DNA from: Mycolicibacterium sp. lyk4-40-TYG-92
GTDB lineage: Bacteria > Actinomycetota > Actinomycetes > Mycobacteriales > Mycobacteriaceae
Length of the DNA: 64,000 nt
Direction of reading: 5' to 3'
Assembly (NCBI RefSeq): GCF_030209435.1
Contig: NZ_JARVRX010000004.1
Location: 1-64,000 of the forward strand
Under the pieces are notes generated by a model. That model had not been told where the DNA came from. It saw only the letters and a program-made list of their open reading frames with translations, and ran no database searches. The translations under genes were made by a program, and so were the position numbers. The first letter of the stretch is position 1. Each line of letters starts with the position of its first letter. Positions 7,460-15,535 of the stretch are shown here, piece by piece.

Positions 7460-9074
7460 GCCGACCGTTGCCGAGATCGTCGCCCTGCCGGTCATCCAGC
7501 AGGGGGAGCCCGAGATTCTCTGCGCGACGGGATTCGACCGCCCGATCCGCTGGGTCCACGTCAGTGATGTCCCGGACCTCTCGGAAGTCCTGCAGGGTGG
7601 CGAGCTGGTGCTGACGACCGGTGCCGCGTTGCGGGCCGCGCCCCTGGATTACCTGCGTTCGGTGGCCGCCGCGCATGCCGTCGGTGTCGTCGTCGAACTC
7701 GGTGCGGGTGCCGTGCCACTGCCGGTCAACGTCGGCGCGATCGCGGAAGAACTCGGGCTGGCCCTGGTGGCGGTGCGCCGCGTGATCAAGTTCGTCGAGG
7801 TGACCGAACAGGTGCACCGGGTGATCGTCGCCGACCAGTACCAGGAGGTCGACTTCGCGCGGCAGACGCACGAGGTGTTCACCGACCTGAGCATGCGCCG
7901 GGCCACACCCACCGGGATCGCCGAGGCGGCGGCGAACCTACTCGGCGCGCCCGTCGTCCTCGAGGATCTCACCCACCAGGCGATCGCAGTGGCGACGGCC
8001 GGGCGGCCGACGCCAGATGTGTTGCGGGACTGGCAACGTCGCTCCCGTCAGCACGAGACCGGCGCCGAACGGACCGACGGCTGGGTGATCAGCGAGGTGG
8101 GTCGCGGCGAGGATGCGTGGGGCCGCCTGATCGCGCTGAGCCCCGCCGAGGATGTCGCGGCCAGGTTCACCATGGTGTTGGAGCGGGCGTCCCAGGCGCT
8201 GGTGTTGCACCGCATGGCCGAGCGCGGCCGCACCGACATTGAGCATCAGGCGCAGGCCGGTCTGCTGGAGGACGTTGCGCGCGAACGAATCCGGTTCGAG
8301 GACGAGGCGACCGCCCGCGCCTTCGCGCTGGGCCTGCGGCCGGCGGCGCAGTACCAGCCTGCGACACTGCGGATCGCCGGCTGGGCGGCCGACACCGACC
8401 CGGTCTCGGAACAACGCCGCGGCGCGCGCCTGCTCGACGTCGTCACCCGGTCGGTGAAAGCGTTGGGCCACAGCGGATTGTTCTCGCTGCGCGGGCCCGG
8501 CGAGATCGCCATGGTGCTGTCGCTCAACACGCGCGCGGGCGGCACGCTGGAACCACTGGGCCGGGCATTGCGGCGCGATGCCGAGCGCGCCGTCGACGCG
8601 CACGGCCTGGTACTCGGCGTCGGCACGCCCGCACCCGGGTTGATCGACGCCATCCACCGCATCACCGATGCGGCCCACGTCGCCGACGCGGCCCTGTCGC
8701 TGCCCGCCTCGCAGCGGGTCTGTTTCCGGGTCGCCGACATCCGGCTGCGCGGGCTGCTGTCGATGCTGCGGACAGACCCGCGGGTGCAGCGGTTCGCCGA
8801 GGGGGAGTTGCGCGCGCTGATCCTGCACGACATGGAAAGTGGTGGTGAGCGGCTCCTGGATGTGTTGCGCGGATATCTGGAACTCGGTGGCAACAAGTCG
8901 GCGCTCGCGTCGCGCCTGCACCTGAGCCGCCCGTCGCTCTACGCGAAGCTGAACCGCATCGAGCAGATTCTCGGCGTCGATCTCGCCGACGGCGAGTCGG
9001 TGACCTCGTTGCATGTGGCGTTGCTGATCCTGGAGACACGCAACGCTTTCGGTGGCGCCGGCGCACCGCTGTGA
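7458..9074 (+). CDS. PucR-family transcriptional regulator, 538 aa
   Basis: DNA-binding regulator with an N-terminal PucR (purine catabolism-like) sensory domain at about residues 8-130, a central CdaR GGDEF-like region at about 290-420, and a C-terminal helix-turn-helix of the PucR/CdaR type at about 470-525 (LDVLRGYLELGGNKSALASRLHLSRPSLYAKLNRIEQILG). It is divergent from mmsA and so is the likely controller of the mmsA-aminotransferase-lut string, acting through the palindrome at 7443-7459. Known family members sense purine intermediates, amino acids or GABA; here a beta-alanine or semialdehyde signal is plausible but unproven. The TetR gene follows after one base, so the two are probably cotranscribed. 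Confidence 0.9.
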   Translation: MPTVAEIVALPVIQQGEPEILCATGFDRPIRWVHVSDVPDLSEVLQGGELVLTTGAALRAAPLDYLRSVAAAHAVGVVVELGAGAVPLPVNVGAIAEELGLALVAVRRVIKFVEVTEQVHRVIVADQYQEVDFARQTHEVFTDLSMRRATPTGIAEAAANLLGAPVVLEDLTHQAIAVATAGRPTPDVLRDWQRRSRQHETGAERTDGWVISEVGRGEDAWGRLIALSPAEDVAARFTMVLERASQALVLHRMAERGRTDIEHQAQAGLLEDVARERIRFEDEATARAFALGLRPAAQYQPATLRIAGWAADTDPVSEQRRGARLLDVVTRSVKALGHSGLFSLRGPGEIAMVLSLNTRAGGTLEPLGRALRRDAERAVDAHGLVLGVGTPAPGLIDAIHRITDAAHVADAALSLPASQRVCFRVADIRLRGLLSMLRTDPRVQRFAEGELRALILHDMESGGERLLDVLRGYLELGGNKSALASRLHLSRPSLYAKLNRIEQILGVDLADGESVTSLHVALLILETRNAFGGAGAPL

Positions 9075-9075
9075 C

Positions 9076-9717
9076 ATGCTTCTGACCGTGTCGGGCACAT
9101 CGCAGAACCGCCAGGGCAATGCCACCCGCGCCAAGCTGGTGAAGACGGCTGAGAAACTCTTCGCCGAACAGGGCGTGGACGCCGTATCGGTGCGCTCGGT
9201 CAATGCCGCGGCCGGCCTCGGCGCCGCCTCGGTGCACTACCACTTCGGTTCCAAGGACGAGTTGCTGCGCGCGGTGGTGCTGGACCTCGGCGCCGCGGTG
9301 GGCTCGGCCATCCAGGCGAATGTCGATGTGCTGGCGGCGGATTCGGCCGCGCCTTCGCCCGACGCGTTGGTGCGCGCCGTCACCGCGCCGTATCTGGATC
9401 TGCTGCGCCGGCAGCGCACCCGCGGGATGCGCTGGATCAAGATCATGGCCCAGATCACCCAGGCCGGCCCGGCCGACGAAACCATCGAGCCCAAGCTGCG
9501 CGTCGCCTTGCTGGCTCAGGTTCGGCGGGCTTTCCCGAACGCCGACGCGGACCGGCTCGAGGCCCGCTGGGCGGTGTCGATCATGGGCTTCGTGCAGGGG
9601 CTCAGCCGTGCCGACGAATGGGACCGCGCCAAGCTGTCGGCCCCGGCCCTCGAGGCGTTCTACGAGGACCTCGTGACGTTCGTCGTCGGCGGCACCGAGC
9701 GCCTGTTGAATTCCTGA
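9076..9717 (+). CDS. TetR-family transcriptional regulator, 213 aa
   Basis: N-terminal TetR helix-turn-helix at about residues 18-65 (KLVKTAEKLFAEQGVDAVSVRSVNAAAGLGAASVHYHFGSKDELL); the SVHYHFGSKDEL recognition helix is canonical. The C-terminal ligand domain is of ordinary length. The start is uncertain: the ATG at 9076 lies one base after the PucR stop, and a GTG at 9088 is an alternative that begins closer to the conserved region. Possible targets are its own operon or the monooxygenase/dehydrogenase pair 180 bases downstream. The ligand is not predictable. Confidence 0.88.
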   Translation: MLLTVSGTSQNRQGNATRAKLVKTAEKLFAEQGVDAVSVRSVNAAAGLGAASVHYHFGSKDELLRAVVLDLGAAVGSAIQANVDVLAADSAAPSPDALVRAVTAPYLDLLRRQRTRGMRWIKIMAQITQAGPADETIEPKLRVALLAQVRRAFPNADADRLEARWAVSIMGFVQGLSRADEWDRAKLSAPALEAFYEDLVTFVVGGTERLLNS

Positions 9718-9823
9718 TTTCCTGATTCCCGCGAGCGGCCGGGTCTGTACGGCAACACGCCGCTTACAGCGGGCATTTTCGTTGCGTTCACGGCTGACGA
9801 GCGTGCCGAAATTTATGGATCAC

Positions 9824-9852
9824 TTGATTCAATCTATTGTTCTGATTACAGT
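9824..9852 (+). promoter_or_regulatory. Sigma70-like promoter of the LimB-like operon
   Basis: TTGATT (9824-9829), a 17-base spacer and TACAGT (9847-9852) form a good vegetative-type promoter. They lie in an AT-rich patch 46 bases before the GTG at 9898, which has the ribosome site CAGGAGA at 9887-9893. Predicted transcription start is near 9859. Confidence 0.5.
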
Positions 9853-9897
9853 CGGCCGAGCAAGCCTCGACAGCCCCACGAGAACCAGGAGACCACC

Positions 9898-11142
9898 GTG
9901 AGCAGCGTTGCCCAGTGGAGCCCGACGTCCATGAAATTCGGGGCGTTCCTCGCCCCGTACCATCCGCTCGACGCCGACCCGGCGCTGCAGTTGCGCCGCG
10001 ACATCGACCTGATGACGCACCTGGACCACCTCGGTTTCGAAGAGGCATGGATGGGGGAGCACCACTCGACCGGCGCCGAGATCGTCCCGGCCCCTGACAT
10101 TTTCATCGCCGCCGCGGCCGAGCGCACCGAACGCATCCGCTTCGGCACCGGCGTGATGTCGCTGCCGTACCACCACCCGCTGATCACCGCGGACCGCATC
10201 ACGCAGCTGGACCTGCAGACCCGCGGCCGGCTGATCGTCGGTACCGGCCCCGGCAAGGTTCCGCTGGACGCGCACATGATGGGCATCACCACCACCAACC
10301 AGCGCCGCATGCAGGGCGAGGCCCTCGAGGCCGTGCTGCGTCTGCTGCGCGGCGAGGTCGTCAACATGGAGACGGACTGGTTCACTTTGCGCGACGCCCG
10401 CGCTCAGCTGCCCACGTACAACCCGGCCGGTATCGAGGTCGCCACCGCGTCGACCATCTCGCCCAACGGTTCGGTGCTGGCCGGCAAGCACGGTCTGTCG
10501 CTGCTGTCGCTGGCCGCCAGCTCGCAGGCCGGCTACGAGTCGCTCGACCGCAACTGGGGTGTGTACGAACAGGTTTCGGCCGAGAACGGTTACGTGGCCG
10601 ACCGGTCGACGTGGCGTCTGGTCAATCCGATGTTCATCGCCGAGACGCGCGAGGAGGCCGAGCGCGCCGTCAGCCGTCGCATCAATCACATCGCGGCGTA
10701 CGTCAACCGGCAGCAGAACATCAACCCGGACTGGGCGCGGACCCCGGCCGGCATCATCGACTACTGGCGGGGTGAGTCGCTCGGCGAGTTCGGTCAGGCC
10801 ATCATCGGCACCCCGGAAGACGCCATCGCGCAGATCGATCGCCTGATCGAGAAGACCGGCGGCTTCGGCACCCTGCTGATCATGCACGTGGACCTGGCTG
10901 ACTGGGAGAACACCAAGCGCAGCTACGAGCTGTTCGCCTCGGAGGTCATCCCGCACCTCCGCCGTCGCAACGTCGCCCGGCAGGCCAGCCTGCAGTTCGC
11001 GCAGGACAACTCCGAGCTGCTGATCGGCAACCTCGTGGGCGCCATCACCAAGGCGTACACCGACTACTACGGGCAGCCGACCGATTTGCCGGCCACCCCG
11101 GCGCCCGCCAACGAACTCAATACCGCAGGAGCGCACGCATGA
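9898..11142 (+). CDS. LimB-like LLM-class flavin monooxygenase, 414 aa
   Basis: Luciferase-like, flavin-dependent monooxygenase. The N-terminus KFGAFLAPYHPLDADPALQ, then GFEEAWMGEHHSTGAEI, AAERTERIRFGTGVMSLPYHHPL and RGRLIVGTGPGKVPLDAHMMGI, resembles limonene 1,2-monooxygenase (LimB) of Rhodococcus and relatives. Length is close to LimB. GTG start with CAGGAGA upstream. It overlaps the zinc alcohol dehydrogenase by ATGA, so monooxygenation followed by alcohol oxidation of a terpene-like or aliphatic substrate is plausible (inference). It would need reduced flavin from a reductase, and none is encoded next to it. Confidence 0.85.
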   Translation: MSSVAQWSPTSMKFGAFLAPYHPLDADPALQLRRDIDLMTHLDHLGFEEAWMGEHHSTGAEIVPAPDIFIAAAAERTERIRFGTGVMSLPYHHPLITADRITQLDLQTRGRLIVGTGPGKVPLDAHMMGITTTNQRRMQGEALEAVLRLLRGEVVNMETDWFTLRDARAQLPTYNPAGIEVATASTISPNGSVLAGKHGLSLLSLAASSQAGYESLDRNWGVYEQVSAENGYVADRSTWRLVNPMFIAETREEAERAVSRRINHIAAYVNRQQNINPDWARTPAGIIDYWRGESLGEFGQAIIGTPEDAIAQIDRLIEKTGGFGTLLIMHVDLADWENTKRSYELFASEVIPHLRRRNVARQASLQFAQDNSELLIGNLVGAITKAYTDYYGQPTDLPATPAPANELNTAGAHA

Positions 11143-12212
11143 GGGCAGCACAGTTCATCGACGGCCAGTTCACCGTGACCGACGTGCCGGAGCCCCCGGC
11201 CACCGGTCCTGGTCAGCTGCGGATCAAGGTGGCCGCGTGCGGCATCTGTGGCAGCGACCTGAGCATGTCCAAGGATCCGTGCCGGTTCGTGTCGGTCGCC
11301 GCCGGCGCGGGTTTCCCGTTCGCCGTCTTCGACGCCACCCGTCCGGTGGTGCTCGGTCATGAGTGGGCCGGCGTCGTCGTCGAAACCGGCGCGGGCGTCG
11401 AAGATTTCAAGGTCGACGACCGCGTCACCGGTCTGGGCATCACCACCGAGCAGGACGGGATGCCGACCATCATCGGCTACTCGAACGACTACCACGGGGC
11501 GTTCGGTGAGTACATCGTCGTCGACGCCTTCTGGGTGCGGCATGTGCCCGACGGCCTCTCGCTCGAACACGCGTCCCTCGCCGAGCCGCTGCACGTCGGC
11601 GAGATGCACATGCAACAGTCGGGGCTGACGCCCGCGGACACGGCACTGGTCATCGGCTGCGGCTCGATCGGTCTGGGCACGATCCTCGCCGCGAAGGCGG
11701 CCGGCGCGCATCTCGTCATCGCCTCGGAGCCGTCGCCGAAGCGGCGCGAGCTCGCCGCGAAGATGGGCGCCGACATCGTCGTCGACCCCAATGAGCAGGA
11801 CCCGATCGAGGTCTACAACGACCTACTGGGCAGCGGCAGGACCGGCGGCGGCCTGCTGATCGCCTACGAGTGCAGCGGCCGGGTCGGCACGCTCAACACG
11901 TTGACGCACACGCTGCCGTGGGGTTCGCGGATTCAGGTGGTGGCCTCCCCGTTCGCAGAGGAGACCATCATCCCGGTGGTGGCGCAGATGCGGCAGATCG
12001 CGATCAACTTCGGCCACGGCCCGTACGAGCAGGCCTACGAAAAGGTGCTGGCTCGACTGGCGGCCGGCGAGGTCGACGCCGAGGCGCTGATCACCGGACG
12101 TACCGGGCTCGATGGCATCGCAGATGCCTTCACAGCACTGCGGAATCCGGACGAGCACGTCAAGATCCTGGTACTGCCGTCAGAGATCGTGAGGACCGTT
12201 ACCGACGCGTAG
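11139..12212 (+). CDS. Zinc-dependent medium-chain alcohol dehydrogenase, 357 aa
   Basis: NAD(P)-dependent zinc alcohol dehydrogenase. The catalytic-zinc region is ACGICGSDLSM (about residues 32-42) and GHEWAGVVVE (about 72). The nucleotide-binding Rossmann motif is VIGCGSIGLGTILAAK (about 170-185). It resembles the 2,3-butanediol/sorbitol dehydrogenase branch. The ATG overlaps the stop of the LimB-like monooxygenase, indicating coupled translation and a shared pathway in which it would oxidise the alcohol or diol made from the monooxygenase product. Substrate unknown. Confidence 0.87.
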   Translation: MRAAQFIDGQFTVTDVPEPPATGPGQLRIKVAACGICGSDLSMSKDPCRFVSVAAGAGFPFAVFDATRPVVLGHEWAGVVVETGAGVEDFKVDDRVTGLGITTEQDGMPTIIGYSNDYHGAFGEYIVVDAFWVRHVPDGLSLEHASLAEPLHVGEMHMQQSGLTPADTALVIGCGSIGLGTILAAKAAGAHLVIASEPSPKRRELAAKMGADIVVDPNEQDPIEVYNDLLGSGRTGGGLLIAYECSGRVGTLNTLTHTLPWGSRIQVVASPFAEETIIPVVAQMRQIAINFGHGPYEQAYEKVLARLAAGEVDAEALITGRTGLDGIADAFTALRNPDEHVKILVLPSEIVRTVTDA

Positions 12213-12249
12213 CCGTGTCGATCACGGGACAGGCGGGCCCGGGTGCGGC

Positions 12250-12261
12250 ACAGTTAACTGT
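12250..12261. promoter_or_regulatory. 12-base perfect palindrome abutting a start codon
   Basis: ACAGTTAACTGT ends exactly at the base before the ATG at 12262. The overlapping hexamer CACAGT (12249-12254) lies seven bases before that ATG, and no Shine-Dalgarno sequence is present. It could be an operator on a leaderless start, or chance. Confidence 0.3.
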
Positions 12262-12651
12262 ATGGCCGGTCAAATGATTCCGAAGCCCAGCGACCTGAAG
12301 GCCGCGGCCCAGTCCGCCGTCGATGCTGCCCAGTCCGCCGTCGAGATGACGCAGGCGGTGGCCAGCGGTGCTTTGCGCATTCCACCGGCCTCCGTCCAGC
12401 TCGCCGCCCAGGTACCCGATCTCATCGAGAATCTGGCGGTGGCCACCGAGCGGCTCAACACGACGATCGATCGCACCGAACGTGTCATGGCCATGGCCGA
12501 TCCCATGTTCCGCACGCTCGACGCCCTGCTGCCGCAACTCGAAGCCCTGGTGAACACCGGCAACGAGGTGTTCCGGCTGCTGTCGAACATCCCGGGAGTG
12601 TCGAGGCTGAACCCCTTCGGTGCACCAAAGCCGCCGCCCCCGGCGAAGTGA
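12262..12651 (+). CDS. Small helical protein of unknown function, 129 aa
   Basis: No domain recognised. The sequence is Ala/Val/Leu-rich and predicted almost entirely helical: two near-repeats at the start (AAAQSAVDAAQSAVEMTQAV), a middle amphipathic stretch rich in heptads (LIENLAVATERLNTTIDRTERVMAMADPMFRTLDALLPQLEALV), and a Pro-rich tail ending FGAPKPPPPAK. There is no signal peptide or clear membrane segment. It looks like the small conserved hypothetical proteins common in mycobacteria that may bind membranes or act as coiled-coil scaffolds (inference). It is separated from the upstream dehydrogenase by 49 bases and converges on a TetR gene. Confidence 0.75.
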   Translation: MAGQMIPKPSDLKAAAQSAVDAAQSAVEMTQAVASGALRIPPASVQLAAQVPDLIENLAVATERLNTTIDRTERVMAMADPMFRTLDALLPQLEALVNTGNEVFRLLSNIPGVSRLNPFGAPKPPPPAK

Positions 12652-12655
12652 TTTG

Positions 12656-13285
12656 TCAGGGGAGGGCGTTGAAGCGCAGCGCCAGGCCGTCGATGAATGC
12701 GGTCAGCGCCAGCTCGAAACCGGCCGTGTCGATCTGGTCGGCCTTGCCGCGCAGCAGATGCGCCTGGCCCATGTGCGGGTAGCGGTCGCGGTAGACCTGC
12801 ACATCGTCGGTGAACCCGCGTGAGAAGGAGCCGACGGTCGACCCGAGCACCAGCGACCGGGTGGCGGCGCCGATCAAGGTCGCTTCACGTGGCGGCCAGC
12901 CGGCGCCGACCAGGCCGCCGTGTACGGCGTCGGCGATCCGGAGACTGACATCGCGGCGGCCCGGCCCGGTGGCCAGGTAGGGCACGAGATTCGGGTGCGC
13001 CGCCAGCGCGGCGCGGTGGGAGCGCGCCCACGCCGCCAGCGCGTCCTGCCAGTCGTCGCCGCGGTCGAAACCGGAGGTGTCGATTTCCCTGGCGACGCGA
13101 CTCGCGACGGCGTCGAGTACCTCGTCCTTGGTGGGGTAGTGCTTGTAGAGCGACGACGCCTGCACGCCGAGTTCGGCGGCCAGCTTGCGCATCGACATTT
13201 CGGCGAGGCCGTCTCGATCGATCAATTCCAGTGCGGTGTCACGGATGAGTTCGCGGTTGAGCAGCGGTACGCGGGGCCTGCCCAT
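12656..13285 (-). CDS. TetR-family regulator divergent from acyl-CoA dehydrogenase, 209 aa
   Basis: Helix-turn-helix at about residues 10-57 (IRDTALELIDRDGLAEMSMRKLAAELGVQASSLYKHYPTKDEVLD), followed by a TetR C-terminal ligand domain. I chose the ATG at 13285 (MGRPRVPLLNREL), the usual N-terminus of this subgroup; upstream extension enters the operator region. The gene is divergent from the acyl-CoA dehydrogenase and very probably represses it and itself through the inverted repeat at 13314-13343. The likely ligand is an acyl-CoA or related compound (inference). Confidence 0.9.
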   Translation of the reverse strand: MGRPRVPLLNRELIRDTALELIDRDGLAEMSMRKLAAELGVQASSLYKHYPTKDEVLDAVASRVAREIDTSGFDRGDDWQDALAAWARSHRAALAAHPNLVPYLATGPGRRDVSLRIADAVHGGLVGAGWPPREATLIGAATRSLVLGSTVGSFSRGFTDDVQVYRDRYPHMGQAHLLRGKADQIDTAGFELALTAFIDGLALRFNALP

Positions 13286-13313
13286 CTGCGTCTCCCTTGA
13301 ATTAGCGAACGTT

Positions 13314-13343
13314 GTTAGCTTATTGTGACAGCAACAAGCTAAC
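13314..13343. promoter_or_regulatory. Operator between TetR and acyl-CoA dehydrogenase
   Basis: An inverted repeat has arms GTTAGCTT and AAGCTAAC, perfect over 8 bases and matching at 11 of 12 when extended inward. It lies between the divergent starts at 13285 and 13372. The six-base palindrome AACGTT sits immediately to the left (13308-13313). Position and symmetry suit a TetR dimer. Confidence 0.6.
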
Positions 13344-13371
13344 ACTGTTCACCACTTTTGAGGAGCTGTCT

Positions 13372-14529
13372 GTGAAACGCGAGATCTACAGCGAGGAACA
13401 CGAGGATTACCGGAAGATGATCCGCGCGTTCGTGGAATCGGAGGTCAGCCCGGTCTATGACGAGTGGTTCGAGAAGGGCCTCGTGCCGCGCGAGTTCTAC
13501 TACAAGCTCGGCGAACTCGGCATCTTCGGCGCGGAGATTCCGACCGAGTACGGCGGTGAGGGTCTGACCTCGTACAAGTTCCAGGCGATTCTCACCGAGG
13601 AACTCGCCCGTGCCGCGGTGTCGTTCGGTGGCTCCAGCGTGCACGTCGGCCTGTGTCTGCCTTACATCCGCGACATCGGCAACGAAGAGCAGAAGAAGCG
13701 CTGGTTCCCCGGCATGCTCAGCGGCGAGATCATGTTCGCGATCGCCATGACCGAGCCCGGCACCGGTTCCGACCTGGCCGGAATGCGCACCACCGCAAAG
13801 CTTTCCGAGGACGGCACCCACTACGTCCTCAACGGTTCCAAGACCTTCATCACCGGTGGCGTGCACGCCGACCGCGTGATCGTCTGCGCGCGCACGTCGG
13901 CCCCCAAGGAAGACGACCGTCGTTTCGGCATCTCGCTGCTCGTGGTCGACACCAAGCTGGAGGGCTACTCGGTCGGCCGCAAGCTCGACAAGCTGGGCCT
14001 GCGCTGCTCGGACACCGCCGAGCTCAACTTCACCGACGTCAAGGTCCCGGTCGAGGACATCCTCGGCGAGGCCGACCAGGGCTTCAACTACCTCGGCCAG
14101 AACCTGCCGCGCGAGCGGCTCGGTATCGCCGTCAGCGCCTACGCGCAGGCCAAGGCGGCCGTCCGGTTCGCCGTGCAGTACACCAAGGACCGCACCGTGT
14201 TCGGCAAGCCGGTCGCCTCGTTCCAGAACACGAAGTTCGAGCTCGCCGCCTGCCAGGCCGACGTCGACGCGATGGAAGCAGTCGTCGACCGTGCCATGGA
14301 AGCCCACGACCTCGACGAGCTGTCGGCGGCCGACGCCGCCAAGGCCAAGCTGTTCTGCACCGACACGGCAGCGCGCGTGATCGACCGCTGCCTGCAATTG
14401 CACGGCGGCTATGGCTACATCAACGAGTACCCGATTGCCCGGCTGTATGCCGACAATCGCGTCGGCCGCATCTACGGCGGAACCAGTGAGGTCATGAAGA
14501 TGATCATCGCCAAGGACATGGGCCTCTAA
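13372..14529 (+). CDS. Acyl-CoA dehydrogenase, 385 aa
   Basis: FAD-dependent alpha,beta-dehydrogenation of an acyl-CoA. Motifs: AIAMTEPGTGSDLAGMRTTA for flavin/substrate binding, DRTVFGKPVASFQ, and the C-terminal LHGGYGYINEYPIARLYADNRVGRIYGGTSEVMK. At the usual catalytic-Glu position (IYEGT in medium-chain enzymes) it has Gly, as in long-chain and isovaleryl-CoA dehydrogenases. In isovaleryl-CoA dehydrogenase the base is a Glu in an ERL motif, and this protein has LPRERLG, so that Glu is the probable base. I chose the GTG at 13372 with GAGGAG seven bases upstream. Divergent TetR control is likely. Chain length or branch preference cannot be read from sequence. Confidence 0.92.
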   Translation: MKREIYSEEHEDYRKMIRAFVESEVSPVYDEWFEKGLVPREFYYKLGELGIFGAEIPTEYGGEGLTSYKFQAILTEELARAAVSFGGSSVHVGLCLPYIRDIGNEEQKKRWFPGMLSGEIMFAIAMTEPGTGSDLAGMRTTAKLSEDGTHYVLNGSKTFITGGVHADRVIVCARTSAPKEDDRRFGISLLVVDTKLEGYSVGRKLDKLGLRCSDTAELNFTDVKVPVEDILGEADQGFNYLGQNLPRERLGIAVSAYAQAKAAVRFAVQYTKDRTVFGKPVASFQNTKFELAACQADVDAMEAVVDRAMEAHDLDELSAADAAKAKLFCTDTAARVIDRCLQLHGGYGYINEYPIARLYADNRVGRIYGGTSEVMKMIIAKDMGL

Positions 14530-14551
14530 AAATCCTGCTGTCGCAGTGTGC

Positions 14552-14591
14552 GAAGGCGCCCGTCGGAGTAATTTGATTCCCGGGCGCCTTC
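14552..14591 (+). terminator. Terminator hairpin after acyl-CoA dehydrogenase
   Basis: The arms GAAGGCGCCCG and CGGGCGCCTTC pair perfectly over 11 bases around an 18-base loop, starting 22 bases after the stop at 14529. There is no T-run, as is usual in mycobacteria. The hairpin also argues against the longer start (14546) for the next gene. Confidence 0.55.
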
Positions 14592-14629
14592 GGCAATTTC
14601 GGGCTCGGCGAGGCGCCCGAATCGAGGGA

Positions 14630-14989
14630 ATGACGCAAGTGGCAGCCCCGCGGCATCACGTGCATGTGTGCGACCACCCGCTCACGCGGGCACAGGCGCG
14701 CCGGCTCAGCCGGCGTTTCGCTGTGGCGGGAGTGCAGATTGAGCCCGGACGCCTGCAGGAGATCGCGGCAGGCGCGGCAACCGTCGGTGACGAACACATC
14801 GACGTCGCGTTCGCCATGGTTGCCCTGAGCTATGTCGCAGACCGCCGGAACGCGAAATTGACGCGCATGCGCCGCCGGATGGGCCGCTGGCTGCTGGTGG
14901 GTGCGATGATCGTGTTGAGTCTGTGTCTGCTCATCAGTTTGGCGATGGCCATACTGACGCTGATGCAGCCCACGTTCACGGGGGTATGA
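14630..14989 (+). CDS. Small protein with C-terminal membrane anchor, 119 aa
   Basis: Not recognised. Residues 1-80 are soluble and His/Arg-rich (HHVHVCDHPLTRAQARRLSRRFAVAG...), then comes a basic stretch TRMRRRMGRW and one hydrophobic segment of about 27 residues (LLVGAMIVLSLCLLISLAMAILTL) near the C-terminus, so it is probably tail-anchored or single-pass. I preferred the ATG at 14630 because the longer frame from 14546 would translate the terminator of the previous gene. The next membrane protein follows after 21 bases, suggesting a two-gene unit. Function unknown. Confidence 0.6.
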   Translation: MTQVAAPRHHVHVCDHPLTRAQARRLSRRFAVAGVQIEPGRLQEIAAGAATVGDEHIDVAFAMVALSYVADRRNAKLTRMRRRMGRWLLVGAMIVLSLCLLISLAMAILTLMQPTFTGV

Positions 14990-15010
14990 GGAGTCGAGAT
15001 CGAGAACGTA

Positions 15011-15472
15011 GTGACGCGCTGGGCGATCGGGGTCATCGCCTTCGCGATGATCGTGGTCGCGGCTGTCCTGCCGTGGTACACCGCGCACAACGACCATGGC
15101 CACGGTGCCATGAGCGGCTGGGGGATCTGGGACATCACCGGGAGCCTCGGCGCCGAGCTGCGGCCGCTGCCCTTCGCCGTCCTGATCCTGCTCGCGGCCG
15201 GCACCATGATCGTCGCCGCGGTGCGCGCAATGTTCGGCACCGCGTTGGCCGCGGCGATCGCCTGCTTCGTGGTGAGTCTGCTGCCGTTGATGACGGGCGG
15301 CGCGGTTGACCGGCGGCTGGCCGGAAGTGACTCTGTCGCAGTGGTTCTCGGCCAGGCGGTGCACCCGATGATCGCCATCGCCTTCGTGGCCGCCGTGGTG
15401 TCCTGGATCGGCTACGCACGGTGCGTGCTGCGCGCGGCGCCGCGGGCCGAAGCTGAGGTCCAGCCGGCCTGA
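15011..15472 (+). CDS. Four-helix membrane protein of unknown function, 153 aa
   Basis: No family recognised. Four hydrophobic segments are visible at about residues 3-23, 52-70, 74-96 and 116-136, with a short loop after segment 1 containing HNDHGHG, a possible metal-binding patch. The GTG start is the first in frame after the upstream stop; GAGGAG lies 17 bases before it, so the start is uncertain by a few codons. It forms a pair with the tail-anchored protein upstream. Confidence 0.65.
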   Translation: MTRWAIGVIAFAMIVVAAVLPWYTAHNDHGHGAMSGWGIWDITGSLGAELRPLPFAVLILLAAGTMIVAAVRAMFGTALAAAIACFVVSLLPLMTGGAVDRRLAGSDSVAVVLGQAVHPMIAIAFVAAVVSWIGYARCVLRAAPRAEAEVQPA

Positions 15473-15535
15473 CCGGTATTCCACTGATCGGACGTTGGGC
15501 CGGTCCGGGCCCGCGCCCTGCGATCTACTTCGGCC

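Noticed and set aside
3689-7567. A 1,292-codon open frame on the plus strand opposite mmsA, the aminotransferase and lutA
   Set aside because: It is the antisense shadow of three well-supported genes in GC-rich DNA, with no family motif and a Gly/Val/Arg/His-skewed composition.
14546-14629. An upstream start at 14546 for the tail-anchored small protein
   Set aside because: The extension would translate the 11-base-pair terminator hairpin of the acyl-CoA dehydrogenase.
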